Positions 35,892-44,130 of a stretch of DNA of 64,000 nt are shown one piece after another. The stretch is from positions 2,171,501 through 2,235,500 of the forward strand of contig NC_020156.1 of the NCBI RefSeq assembly GCF_000332115.1, read 5' to 3'. The notes beneath the pieces are model-generated. The model was given only the letters and a program-made list of their open reading frames with translations. It was not told where the DNA came from and searched no databases. The position numbers and the translations under genes are program-made. Every line of letters starts with the position of its first letter. The stretch's first letter is position 1. Origin of the DNA: Nonlabens dokdonensis DSW-6 (GTDB lineage Bacteria; Bacteroidota; Bacteroidia; Flavobacteriales; Flavobacteriaceae).

Positions 35892-36419
35892 TTATTTGCC
35901 CTGCAATTTATATTTAAAATTACGTTGGTAGTCGCTCCATTTTTGACCGGTATTGATGGATTTGTAGGTCTCATCTGCCAGCATGGTGATGTAAATTTCT
36001 AACTTTTTAGCATCTAGTTTTCCAGCTACTGGATTGATAATTGTTCCTTTTTCATCAAAGAAGACTAGTGTAGGATATTCAAATATCTTGATGAATTCGG
36101 CAAACTGATGTTGCGCGCGATCGTTCCTCTTCTTTAATGGATTTGCATAAGTCGCTCCTTTGTAATTGATGACTTCTGTTCCTTCTGCATTGAAACTTAC
36201 GGGATAGTAATTCTCGTTGATGAATTTTGCTATGTCCGCTTTCGCGAAAGCGTACTTATCCATCCATTTACAATTAGGACACCAGTCTGTATAGGACTTC
36301 ATCAAAATCTTGCGAGGTTCTTTTTTCTGTGCTTCAAGAGCTTCATTCATGGTCATCCAGTTCACTTGAGAAAAACCAAGTGCCGAAAACAATAGAAAAA
36401 TAATAGGGAATAATTTCAT
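35892..36419 (-). CDS. Exported thioredoxin-fold protein (CPNC)
   Basis: Signal peptide MKLFPIIFLLFSALGFSQ is followed by a thioredoxin fold with WCPNCKWMDKY as the redox motif (Cys about 48 and 51) and FEYPTLVFFDEKG with the cis-Pro. The 175 residues are normal. It probably reduces or isomerises disulfides in the periplasm. The palindrome encodes YAFAKADI directly after the active site, replacing the usual helix residues without a gap. A short gene-free stretch with a terminator separates it from the peptide transporter. Confidence 0.88.
   Translation of the reverse strand: MKLFPIIFLLFSALGFSQVNWMTMNEALEAQKKEPRKILMKSYTDWCPNCKWMDKYAFAKADIAKFINENYYPVSFNAEGTEVINYKGATYANPLKKRNDRAQHQFAEFIKIFEYPTLVFFDEKGTIINPVAGKLDAKKLEIYITMLADETYKSINTGQKWSDYQRNFKYKLQGK
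36238..36251. repeat. Palindrome GCTTTCGCGAAAGC, in thioredoxin-like gene
   Basis: The core is intact, AFAKA frame, one helical turn after the CPNC site. Confidence 0.9.
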
Positions 36420-36448
36420 GGTGCTAATTTACAAAATCATAAAAGCAA

Positions 36449-36473
36449 AAAACGCACCGTAATGGTGCGTTTT
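36449..36473 (-). terminator. Terminator after the POT transporter
   Basis: AAAACGCACC pairs with GGTGCGTTTT around a 5-nt loop. On the minus strand a T-run follows, 25 bases after the transporter stop. Confidence 0.8.
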
Positions 36474-36497
36474 ATGTTAAAATATAAAAATGGATTT

Positions 36498-38087
36498 TTA
36501 TCTAATTCCGTGCATCATTTTTACAAGGAGCTTGCTTATTGCTAACATTATAATTCCTGCTGCAATAGGTATGATCGTGAAGATCATAAAGAAAGTAGCC
36601 ATACCATAGTCTTCTACAATCGGATCAATAACGCTACCTGTAAGTCCAGCAGCAGTGTTTGCAATGAAGTTTGCTACAAACCAAATACCGAACATTAGAC
36701 CGACAAGTTTAGCTGGGGAAAGTTTACTAACGTATGATAATCCTACCGGAGAAACGCAAAGTTCACCAAGCGTATGGAATAAATAAGCTAGAATTAAGAA
36801 AATCATGCTTACTGAAGCAGTTTTAGCTCCTAACGGAATTCCCATCGAACCAAATGCTAATATCCCAAAACCAATTCCCAATAAGATTAAACCGATAGCA
36901 AATTTTACTGGTCCAGAAGGGTTGTATTTAGATTCCCATATTTTTGAGAAAACAGGTGCAAAAGCTATGATAAAAAACGAATTTAAAATACCAAACCAAG
37001 ACGCTGGAACTTCTGGAGCAGGATCAGTAAATTGTCTATATAACATCCAGATTACAATTGCCCAAATAACCACAAATCCAGATCCCAAAAGTATATTAGA
37101 AAGTGCATATTTTGAAAAAGTTTGTTTGAACAACATCCCAAGAACCCATGTTATTATAATCATAGGAATTACTGTAAGCAATGTGTTGAAGATTTTAAAT
37201 ATTAATGCGCCGTCACCTTCTAGAACTCTATCAGTATAATCTGCTGCAAAAATAGTCATCGATCCACCGGCTTGTTCAAATGCCCACCAAAAGAAAATGG
37301 TAAAGAATGCTAAAACTCCAATAACAATTAATCTATCAGAGGTAACTTTAGATTTTTTTGCTTGATCCATTGTTGCTTCAACAGCATCTTCAACATCTTC
37401 AAACGCTTCTTCAATTGCGTCATCAAAATCCTCAGCATCTTTAGGTGATAATCCTATTTTGCCAAAAATTTCTTGGGCGAAGTAAAATTGTAGCATTCCT
37501 ATAAACATAAATATACCAGCAAGTCCAAAACCATAATGCCATCCTACAGATTCACCTATGTAGCCACACAATAGAATACCAAGAAAAGCACCAGCATTGA
37601 TACCCATGTAAAAAATTGTATAACCAGCATCCTTTTCTTTGTCTTCAGTTTTGTAAAGTTTTCCAACCATCGAGGATATGTTAGGTTTGAACATACCGTT
37701 ACCTATAATCAAAAGAATTAAGCCTAAATAGAAGAACGTACCTGTCAGGCCTTCTAATGCCATCGATGCATGACCTAGAGTCATTAATACAGCTCCTATA
37801 ACAACTGCTTTACGGTAGCCGGTAATTTTATCTGCAATTAAACCTCCAAAAATAGGAGTAACATAAACTAAACCTGTATAAAAAGCATAGAGAGTTAAGG
37901 CGTCTGCTCGTTCCCAGCCCCAACCTTCATCAAATACAGAAGCAACTAAGAAGAGTACCAATAAAGCACGCATTCCGTAATAGGAGAAACGTTCCCACAT
38001 TTCTGTAAAGAAAAGAACAAAAAGTCCTGATGGATGGCCGAGTACGGTCTTCTGGTTCGTTATAGAACCACCAAATTTATATTCCAT
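36498..38087 (-). CDS. POT-family proton-coupled di/tripeptide transporter
   Basis: This major-facilitator protein of the PTR2/POT family imports di- and tripeptides with protons. Motifs are FTEMWERFSYYGMRALLVLFL (ExxER-type helix 1), GGLIADKITGYRK, and FYMGINAGAFLG (PTR2 signature). A central acidic loop (EDFDDAIEEAFEDVEDAVEA, near residue 220) links the two halves. The 529 residues and about 14 helices are normal for bacterial POT proteins with the extra pair. The neighbouring DPP4 gene on the same strand makes dipeptides, so the pair suggests peptide scavenging. Confidence 0.93.
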   Translation of the reverse strand: MEYKFGGSITNQKTVLGHPSGLFVLFFTEMWERFSYYGMRALLVLFLVASVFDEGWGWERADALTLYAFYTGLVYVTPIFGGLIADKITGYRKAVVIGAVLMTLGHASMALEGLTGTFFYLGLILLIIGNGMFKPNISSMVGKLYKTEDKEKDAGYTIFYMGINAGAFLGILLCGYIGESVGWHYGFGLAGIFMFIGMLQFYFAQEIFGKIGLSPKDAEDFDDAIEEAFEDVEDAVEATMDQAKKSKVTSDRLIVIGVLAFFTIFFWWAFEQAGGSMTIFAADYTDRVLEGDGALIFKIFNTLLTVIPMIIITWVLGMLFKQTFSKYALSNILLGSGFVVIWAIVIWMLYRQFTDPAPEVPASWFGILNSFFIIAFAPVFSKIWESKYNPSGPVKFAIGLILLGIGFGILAFGSMGIPLGAKTASVSMIFLILAYLFHTLGELCVSPVGLSYVSKLSPAKLVGLMFGIWFVANFIANTAAGLTGSVIDPIVEDYGMATFFMIFTIIPIAAGIIMLAISKLLVKMMHGIR

Positions 38088-38127
38088 AATTAAAGTTTAG
38101 TATTTTCAGATTAGTTGATTGTAATAA

Positions 38128-40281
38128 TTATAAATTCTCTTTGATGAAGTTGGTCATCTTATTGTACAAATGAACCCTTGTGTTTCCACCGTATATTCCA
38201 TGGTTTTTATCAGGATAAATTGCCCAGTCAAATTGCTTGTTTGCTTGTACCAGCGCTTCTACCATTCTCATTGTGTTTTGTACGTGTACGTTATCGTCTG
38301 CACTACCATGAATAAGCAAAAACTTTCCTTTTAATTTATCTACATGATTGATAGGACTATTTTCATCATAACCACTTGCATTTTCTTGTGGAGTTGTCAT
38401 ATAACGCTCTGTATAAATAGAATCGTAAAATCTCCAATTAGTAACAGGAGCAACAGCGATTGCCATACTAAAAGTTTCGTTTCCTTTAAATAAACAGTTA
38501 GAGCTCATAAAACCACCATAACTCCAGCCCCATATTCCTAAGCGATTTGCATCGATGTAATTCATCGCGCCAAGTTTTTTTGCAGCGGCGATTTGATCTT
38601 CTACTTCATATTTACCCAGTTCTTTTTGAGTGATTTTCTTAAAGTCGGCTCCTTTATAACCAGTACCTCTTCCATCTACACAAACCACTACATAACCTTC
38701 ATTTGCTAGCATGCTGTACCAGAAGTCATTTGCACCATACCAGCTATTTGCTACAGATTGTGATCCAGGACCGCTGTATTGAGTCATGAATAATGGATAC
38801 TCTTTATTAGGATCAAAGTCATTAGGCTTCATCGTCCACATGTTCAAATCATTTCCATTAATGTTAATCGTAGAAAATTCTTTTTGAGCAACTTGATAAT
38901 CGTTTAATTTAAGTTTAAGATCGTTGTTGTTTTTGATTTCACGTACTTTCTCTCCATCTTTAGCATTATTCAAGGTGTAAACTGGTGGAGTAGTTGCACT
39001 GGAATACGTATTTATATAATAGGTAAAGTTTTTACTAAAAGAAGCACGGTTGGTACCTATTTGAGAAGATAGTTTTTTCTTCTTTTTCGCCTTGAGCGAT
39101 ATAGAATAAATACCACGATTTATAGATCCATCTTCTGTGCTTTGGTAGTAGATGCGTTTAGACTTTGTATCATATCCATAATATGAAGTTACATCCCAAT
39201 TACCTGATGTAATCTGACGTTTTTCCTTACCGTTTGCATCATACAGATAGATGTGTCTCCAGTTGTCTTTTTCACTTGTCCATAGAAAACTACCGTCTTC
39301 TAGAAAAGTAAGATCATCTGTTACATCTACATAGGCCGCATCAGTTTCTGTGAAAGCAACACTAGCTTTACCATCAGGATTTACATAAAAAAAGTTTAAT
39401 ACATTTTGATGTCTATTAAGCAACTGAGCAGCTAGTTTACCGTTAGGAGAATATTTGATACGCGCAATATAAAACTCTTCATTTCTTCCCATAGAAACTT
39501 CTTTCCTACTACCTGTAGCAAGAGTAAAAAGATGAAGCGCTACAACAGCATTCTTTTCTCCAGCTTTTGGGTATTTAAAAACATAAGGCTTTTGATACAA
39601 CTCATTTCCATAAACATCCATAGAGAATTCTGGCACTTCACTTTCATCAAAAGATATAAAAGCAATTTGCTCACTGTTAGGACTCCACTCATAAGCTTTT
39701 ACAAAAGCAAATTCTTCTTCATAAACCCAGTCTGTTACACCATTTATAAGGGCATTAGTTACACCATCGTCAGTTGCTTGAATCACAGCGCCAGATGCTA
39801 AGTCTTTATAATAAAGATTATTTTCAAAAACGTAAGCGACTTTAGTCCCGTCTGGAGAAAAAGATGGACTTCTTACTAGATCGTCACTTAGTGAAGTCAA
39901 TTTATTAGTTTCAAGGTTAAGGATATGAACCTTATCATAGGAACTACGTCTAAAGATTTGATTGCTCTCTGAGATAATCATCATTTGCTTTTCATCGTCG
40001 CTCAAGATATAATCTCTTATTGGCAAATTAATATCGGCACTGTTTACTAAAGTGGCTACTTTTTCACCAGTTTTGTAACTGTATTTATCTATGGTTTGAG
40101 TGCGATCTCTATTATAATTGAGAACGAGATATTCAGTTCCATTGTTTAAAGATGCTAGAGATTGAAGACCTTGGGTGCGAAACTCGCCTCTATAAATATC
40201 TTCAACGGTAATGTTTTTTTGTGCGGTAAGACTTTGACTTATAAATACAAAAGCCAATAAAATCATGCAATTCTTGATCAT
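38128..40281 (-). CDS. Dipeptidyl peptidase IV (S9B), exported
   Basis: DPP4 removes X-Pro or X-Ala dipeptides from peptide N-termini in the periplasm. A signal peptide (MIKNCMILLAFVFISQSLTAQ) is followed by an eight-bladed beta-propeller. The specificity Glu pair sits in WVYEEEFAF near residue 195. The alpha/beta-hydrolase has Ser in WGWSYGGFMS near 587, Asp in HGSADDNVH near 660, and His in DKNHGIYGG near 692. The 717 residues are normal. The peptide transporter follows 40 bases downstream, and the two probably form one operon. Confidence 0.95.
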   Translation of the reverse strand: MIKNCMILLAFVFISQSLTAQKNITVEDIYRGEFRTQGLQSLASLNNGTEYLVLNYNRDRTQTIDKYSYKTGEKVATLVNSADINLPIRDYILSDDEKQMMIISESNQIFRRSSYDKVHILNLETNKLTSLSDDLVRSPSFSPDGTKVAYVFENNLYYKDLASGAVIQATDDGVTNALINGVTDWVYEEEFAFVKAYEWSPNSEQIAFISFDESEVPEFSMDVYGNELYQKPYVFKYPKAGEKNAVVALHLFTLATGSRKEVSMGRNEEFYIARIKYSPNGKLAAQLLNRHQNVLNFFYVNPDGKASVAFTETDAAYVDVTDDLTFLEDGSFLWTSEKDNWRHIYLYDANGKEKRQITSGNWDVTSYYGYDTKSKRIYYQSTEDGSINRGIYSISLKAKKKKKLSSQIGTNRASFSKNFTYYINTYSSATTPPVYTLNNAKDGEKVREIKNNNDLKLKLNDYQVAQKEFSTININGNDLNMWTMKPNDFDPNKEYPLFMTQYSGPGSQSVANSWYGANDFWYSMLANEGYVVVCVDGRGTGYKGADFKKITQKELGKYEVEDQIAAAKKLGAMNYIDANRLGIWGWSYGGFMSSNCLFKGNETFSMAIAVAPVTNWRFYDSIYTERYMTTPQENASGYDENSPINHVDKLKGKFLLIHGSADDNVHVQNTMRMVEALVQANKQFDWAIYPDKNHGIYGGNTRVHLYNKMTNFIKENL

Positions 40282-40384
40282 TCCTCAGTTTTAATTAAGT
40301 GTGACCTCAATTTTACTAAAAAAATACCAATAAAGCTACGGTTTTAGTGATTATCATGTGTCTACATATTCTCACTAAGTGATT

Positions 40385-40392
40385 GTATCTTT
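40385..40392 (+). promoter_or_regulatory. -7 box TATCTTTG of HMG-CoA reductase gene
   Basis: An exact TAnnTTTG match lies 20 bases before ATG 40413. Because the box itself falls inside the longer frame starting at TTG 40383, it supports the ATG as the true start. Confidence 0.6.
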
Positions 40393-40412
40393 GCCGCTCA
40401 ATTTTTACACCT

Positions 40413-41720
40413 ATGCAACCTGTAACTGGATTTTCAAAACTTTCTAAATCGCAAAAGATCGATTGGCTTGTTTCAAACCATTTAAATGATGATGCGACAG
40501 CAAAGCAAACCTTGACGCAATACTGGAATGAAGATCAAAAGCTGCAAGATTTGCACGATGGATTTAGCGAGAATACGGTAACTAATTATTATTTTCCTTT
40601 TGGTCTAGCGCCTAATTTTTTGATTGATGGTGATTTAATTACCATTCCTATGGCGATAGAAGAGAGTAGTGTAGTCGCAGCAGCAAGTAAAGCCGCTAAA
40701 TTTTGGCTGGATCGTGGTGGTTTTAAAACACAAATTAAAGGCACTAAAAAAGTAGGGCAAGTACATTTGATGTATCATGGTTTGAGCAGTGAAATGGATG
40801 CTTTTTACGCTTTCGCGAAAGCGGAATTACTACAATCCCTAGAACAAATAAATGCCTCGATGAAAAAACGTGGTGGCGGAATCCAATCTCTTGAATTGGT
40901 GAACAAGACCAAAAGCCTCGATGGATATTATCAATTGCATGCCACTTTTGAGACCAAAGATGCGATGGGTGCCAATTTCATAAACACCACACTTGAGCAA
41001 CTGGCAAATACGTTAAGATTAAAAGCTTCAGAATTCAAAGGTTTTTCTAGCGATGCGCCAGAAGTGATTATGAGTATTTTGAGCAATTATGTGCCAGAAT
41101 GTGTTGTGAATGTATCGGTTTCTTGTAAAATCGATGAAATCGGAACGATCAATGGAGTAACTGGAGCAGAGTTTGCTACGAAATTTGTTAGAGCAGTTGA
41201 TATCGCAACAGTTGAGCCGTTCCGAGCGGTCACGCACAATAAAGGAATTATGAATGGTATAGATGCTGTTGTTATTGCGACTGGTAATGACTTTAGAGCG
41301 GTAGAAGCTGGAGTGCATGCTTACGCTTCTAGAGATGGACAATACCGCAGTCTGACCAGAGCAAGAATTGAGAACGACACCTTCATCTTTGAGGCCGATT
41401 TCCCACTAGCATTAGGAACCGTAGGTGGACTGACTTCATTACATCCACTTTCTAAGCTGGCTTTACAGATTCTAGATAATCCTAATGCTGAAGATTTAAT
41501 GAAAATTACTGCGGTTGCAGGATTAGCACAAAATTTTGCTGCCTTACACTCATTAGTAACGACAGGGATACAAGCCGGACACATGAAAATGCATCTTGCT
41601 AACATGCTGGAACAAATAGGAGCAAACGATACAGAAAAAGAATCTCTACGTAAAGAATACAGCGATAAAACACCTAGTTTTTCAAGTTTGAGAGAAAGTC
41701 TGGACTTACTGCGTAAGTAA
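40413..41720 (+). CDS. mvaA: Hydroxymethylglutaryl-CoA reductase (class II)
   Basis: HMG-CoA reductase interconverts HMG-CoA and mevalonate, here most likely for isoprenoid synthesis. Class II features are DAMGANFINTTLEQLA near residue 195, GTVGGLTSLHPLSKLAL with the cofactor-binding turn near 340, and GIQAGHMKMHLANM with the catalytic His near the C-terminus. ATG at 40413 gives 435 residues, typical of this class. The palindrome encodes FYAFAKAELL. The gene stands alone, with DPP4 divergent and the cupin gene convergent. Confidence 0.93.
   Translation: MQPVTGFSKLSKSQKIDWLVSNHLNDDATAKQTLTQYWNEDQKLQDLHDGFSENTVTNYYFPFGLAPNFLIDGDLITIPMAIEESSVVAAASKAAKFWLDRGGFKTQIKGTKKVGQVHLMYHGLSSEMDAFYAFAKAELLQSLEQINASMKKRGGGIQSLELVNKTKSLDGYYQLHATFETKDAMGANFINTTLEQLANTLRLKASEFKGFSSDAPEVIMSILSNYVPECVVNVSVSCKIDEIGTINGVTGAEFATKFVRAVDIATVEPFRAVTHNKGIMNGIDAVVIATGNDFRAVEAGVHAYASRDGQYRSLTRARIENDTFIFEADFPLALGTVGGLTSLHPLSKLALQILDNPNAEDLMKITAVAGLAQNFAALHSLVTTGIQAGHMKMHLANMLEQIGANDTEKESLRKEYSDKTPSFSSLRESLDLLRK
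40809..40822. repeat. Palindrome GCTTTCGCGAAAGC, in mvaA
   Basis: The core is intact, AFAKA frame, in a predicted helix of the small domain. Confidence 0.9.
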
Positions 41721-42009
41721 ATTCGAACTTGAACTTGAACTCGAATTCGAATTTTAAATTGAATTCTCAATTTGTCAAGCCGTTGCAGAACGACTTCCCT
41801 TAAATGTGATCTAAGTTGGTAATATAACAACCGTTTGCTTGAGTAAATCATTATAGTTCAATAAATAAACGTTTTTGAAACTGCGATAGGGTTAGATCAT
41901 TATTGTTACTCCAGTTGGCATACGACTTCTAATTGGATTGGAAACTTCAATATTCGATATTCGTTAATCTTTGATCGATATTCATTTTTCGAGTTCGAGT
42001 TCAAATTCT
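41721..42009. repeat. Repeat-bearing intergenic region after mvaA
   Basis: It begins at the mvaA stop with GAACTTGAACTTGAACTC hexamers, then GTCAAGCCGTTGCAGAACGA, the same composite seen at 33091-33160. A second hexamer tract in the opposite sense (CGAGTTCGAGTTCAAATTC) closes the region at 41989-42009, so the stretch is bounded by inverted hexamer tracts. No gene is supported. Confidence 0.7.
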
Positions 42010-42369
42010 CTAGATCCAGTCCAGTTTATCTTTAGTCAACTTGTGCTCAACGTTACCTGTGTGTTTTATTGCTGCAGGTTCAAAAAGTAGTACATGAACC
42101 TCTTCTTTTGCAATGGGTTTGTGTTCAACACCACGAGGTACTATGTACATGTCTCCTTCATTAAGAGTAATGGTTTGATCTCTTAACTCGATAATAAGCT
42201 GACCTTTTATCACATAAAAAAGCTCGTCCTCATCTTTATGATCGTGCCATACAAATTCTCCTTGAAGCTTAGCAAGTTTTACATGCTGGCCATTAAGTTC
42301 TCCTATAACCTTAGGCGTCCATTGCTCTTGAAATAAATCGAGTTTTTGTTTTAGATTAATGACACTCAT
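42010..42369 (-). CDS. Single-domain cupin protein
   Basis: This 119-residue beta-barrel has both cupin motifs: WHDHKDEDELFYVIKGQLIIEL, containing the HxH...E metal ligands, and GDMYIVPRGVEHKP with the final His. The ligand or reaction cannot be told from the sequence. It overlaps the upstream membrane-protein gene by four bases (ATGA) and is co-translated with it. Confidence 0.88.
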   Translation of the reverse strand: MSVINLKQKLDLFQEQWTPKVIGELNGQHVKLAKLQGEFVWHDHKDEDELFYVIKGQLIIELRDQTITLNEGDMYIVPRGVEHKPIAKEEVHVLLFEPAAIKHTGNVEHKLTKDKLDWI

Positions 42370-43436
42370 AGTTTTTCCATTAATTTTTTAGGGTTAGTGT
42401 AATAGATAGAATCGGCTGTGGGAATTTTTGATTTAATGTTTTCTAGAATTTCATCGTAAATTTCTATCTCTGGATGTATAGCAATACCACGTTCTTCCAT
42501 GGAGTATTGTTGCAAGCTAATGAGCATTTTATCATTTTCGGGAGTGCGATCATATGATTTAAAACGATCTACTTTCTCTTCAATGATGAGATACCCACTT
42601 TTTGATTTTCCTGAATACAACATCATACTCAAATTTTCTGGAATCCATGTAACTTGAGATATTGCAGGCAAGAGCCAAAAGAAAAAGCCTAAGGTAATTA
42701 TTAGACCTCTAGCAGCTCCTATTTTAAACTTACAGAAGGAGCTTTTCCTAAATAAAAATATTAGTACAGCTATCATCATCACGTTCCATGGGATGACAAT
42801 GTAATTCCAGTCCAGCTTCCACGGGCCTAATTTCCAGATAATAATAAGATGCATGACTATGAGTAGGATACTTGCAAACTTTCGCGCAAGCGGAATCAAT
42901 AAAAATAACCCTGCTACTGTTTCTAGTATAGCAAATGAATAGCCTATAGAATTGTTATAAGAAAATGGCAAAGAATGAAACCATAACCTAGGTGCGATAT
43001 CAGTTACAAATCCAGCATTGAGTTTATGTAAACCACTAAATATATATATTCCTGAGGCAATGATTAAGAGTGCGGTAAAAAGCACACTGGAGTCGTATTT
43101 TAAAAGAATAAGTGATGTGAATATTCCCAAATACACTATCATATATGGTGTTAAACGATGTAGATCAAAAAGGATAAGTAGGGTGTAAACAAATACAGCT
43201 GTGATAAGCAACCATTTTGCAATTCTTACGTTTACAAATAAACCTATAACGGGAAAGGTAAAAGCAACTGCTCCTAAAATAGCAGTTAGACCATTACCTA
43301 TCTGATAATTAATACTTGAAACCGTAAGTAAGTCGTGGGATTTAAAAAATCCATTGAATCCCAAAATAGCGGTTGCTAACCAGCAAATGATAAGCACAGC
43401 ATTTAAAATATAACGGTTTGTGAAGTAAGATTTCAA
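42366..43436 (-). CDS. Polytopic membrane protein of unknown function
   Basis: This 356-residue protein has about nine hydrophobic helices in residues 10-270 and a soluble C-terminal tail of about 80 residues ending NPKKLMEKL. One helix pair contains YIFSGLHKLNAGFV and ETVAGLFLLIPLAR, reminiscent of DoxX/MauE or HTTM-like membrane proteins, but I cannot assign a family. Translation starts with TTG. A degenerate palindrome copy encodes part of LARKFAS. It shares an ATGA overlap with the cupin gene. Confidence 0.75.
   Translation of the reverse strand: MKSYFTNRYILNAVLIICWLATAILGFNGFFKSHDLLTVSSINYQIGNGLTAILGAVAFTFPVIGLFVNVRIAKWLLITAVFVYTLLILFDLHRLTPYMIVYLGIFTSLILLKYDSSVLFTALLIIASGIYIFSGLHKLNAGFVTDIAPRLWFHSLPFSYNNSIGYSFAILETVAGLFLLIPLARKFASILLIVMHLIIIWKLGPWKLDWNYIVIPWNVMMIAVLIFLFRKSSFCKFKIGAARGLIITLGFFFWLLPAISQVTWIPENLSMMLYSGKSKSGYLIIEEKVDRFKSYDRTPENDKMLISLQQYSMEERGIAIHPEIEIYDEILENIKSKIPTADSIYYTNPKKLMEKL
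42878..42891. repeat. Degenerate palindrome copy (TTTCGCGCAAGC)
   Basis: ACTTTCGCGCAAGC differs from the core at the first base and by A-to-C after TTTCGCG. The same A-to-C change is found at 46953. Confidence 0.65.
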
Positions 43437-43465
43437 TCGCTCAAAGTTGATTTCAAGGTATAAAA

Positions 43466-43493
43466 AAAACGAGGAATTTACATTCCTCGTTTT
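43466..43493 (-). terminator. Terminator after the thioredoxin-like lipoprotein gene
   Basis: AAAACGAGGAAT pairs with ATTCCTCGTTTT around a four-base loop. On the minus strand a run of T follows. It separates the gene at 43512 from the membrane-protein gene. Confidence 0.85.
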
Positions 43494-43511
43494 AAAATTT
43501 CTTTTTTAAGA

Positions 43512-44126
43512 TTAGTTCTCGTAAGAATGTTTGTAAGGCTGTCCAGTAACAATCTTCAACATATCTTTTTCAAGAGACTCTCTAGGTCGTTCTACATAAC
43601 GTCCTATTTCTGTCCCATTACGGTAAAATATAAATGTAGGAACTCTTATAATATTATAATCAGATACTAACGCAACTGGCTTTTTCTTTGAACGATCTAC
43701 TGTGATCATGGTAAGATTATCCATGTCGTAATAGGCTGCTTCTAGAATATTGTAAAATTGTGGAGTTTCCCTTTTTGAATCTCCGCACCAGGTTCCCATG
43801 TAAGCCCTAATCTCAACATCTTTAAGAGCAACTTTTAAATCTTCAATGGTTTCGGGATCTGCTTTATAAGATGCCATACGGCTGTTGAACCAAGAACTGA
43901 AAGGCTCTTGCATAAACGCATCTTTATCCACCTTGCCAGAAAGGTTTCCAGAAGCATCTTTAACATAATTAGAACTTGCTTCTATGGTTCCATCCACTTC
44001 AGCAATCTCTCTAGTTTTTTGAACAGTAGTAGAAGAAGTTGAGGTATTCGTTTTAGTAGTGGTTGCTTTTTGGGAACCACAAGCTGTTACTATTACAGCT
44101 GCTATAATTATTATTATCTTTTTCAT
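43512..44126 (-). CDS. Thioredoxin-like lipoprotein (WCGD motif)
   Basis: A lipoprotein signal ending VIVTACGSQ (Cys16) is followed by a Thr/Ser-rich linker and a thioredoxin fold. The redox motif region is MGTWCGDSKRE, with one Cys only, so it cannot form the usual CxxC disulfide. RVPTFIFYRNGTEIGRYVE supplies the cis-Pro strand. It may act as a peroxiredoxin-like or chaperone-type member rather than a disulfide reductase. The gene lies 4 bases after gpmI on the same strand. Confidence 0.85.
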   Translation of the reverse strand: MKKIIIIIAAVIVTACGSQKATTTKTNTSTSSTTVQKTREIAEVDGTIEASSNYVKDASGNLSGKVDKDAFMQEPFSSWFNSRMASYKADPETIEDLKVALKDVEIRAYMGTWCGDSKRETPQFYNILEAAYYDMDNLTMITVDRSKKKPVALVSDYNIIRVPTFIFYRNGTEIGRYVERPRESLEKDMLKIVTGQPYKHSYEN

Positions 44127-44130
44127 AGGA

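Noticed and set aside
41321..41851. Minus-strand 176-codon frame overlapping the mvaA end
   Set aside because: Its N-terminal half merely translates the hexamer repeat tract (alternating Arg/Val/Ile/Gln) and the rest is antisense to mvaA.
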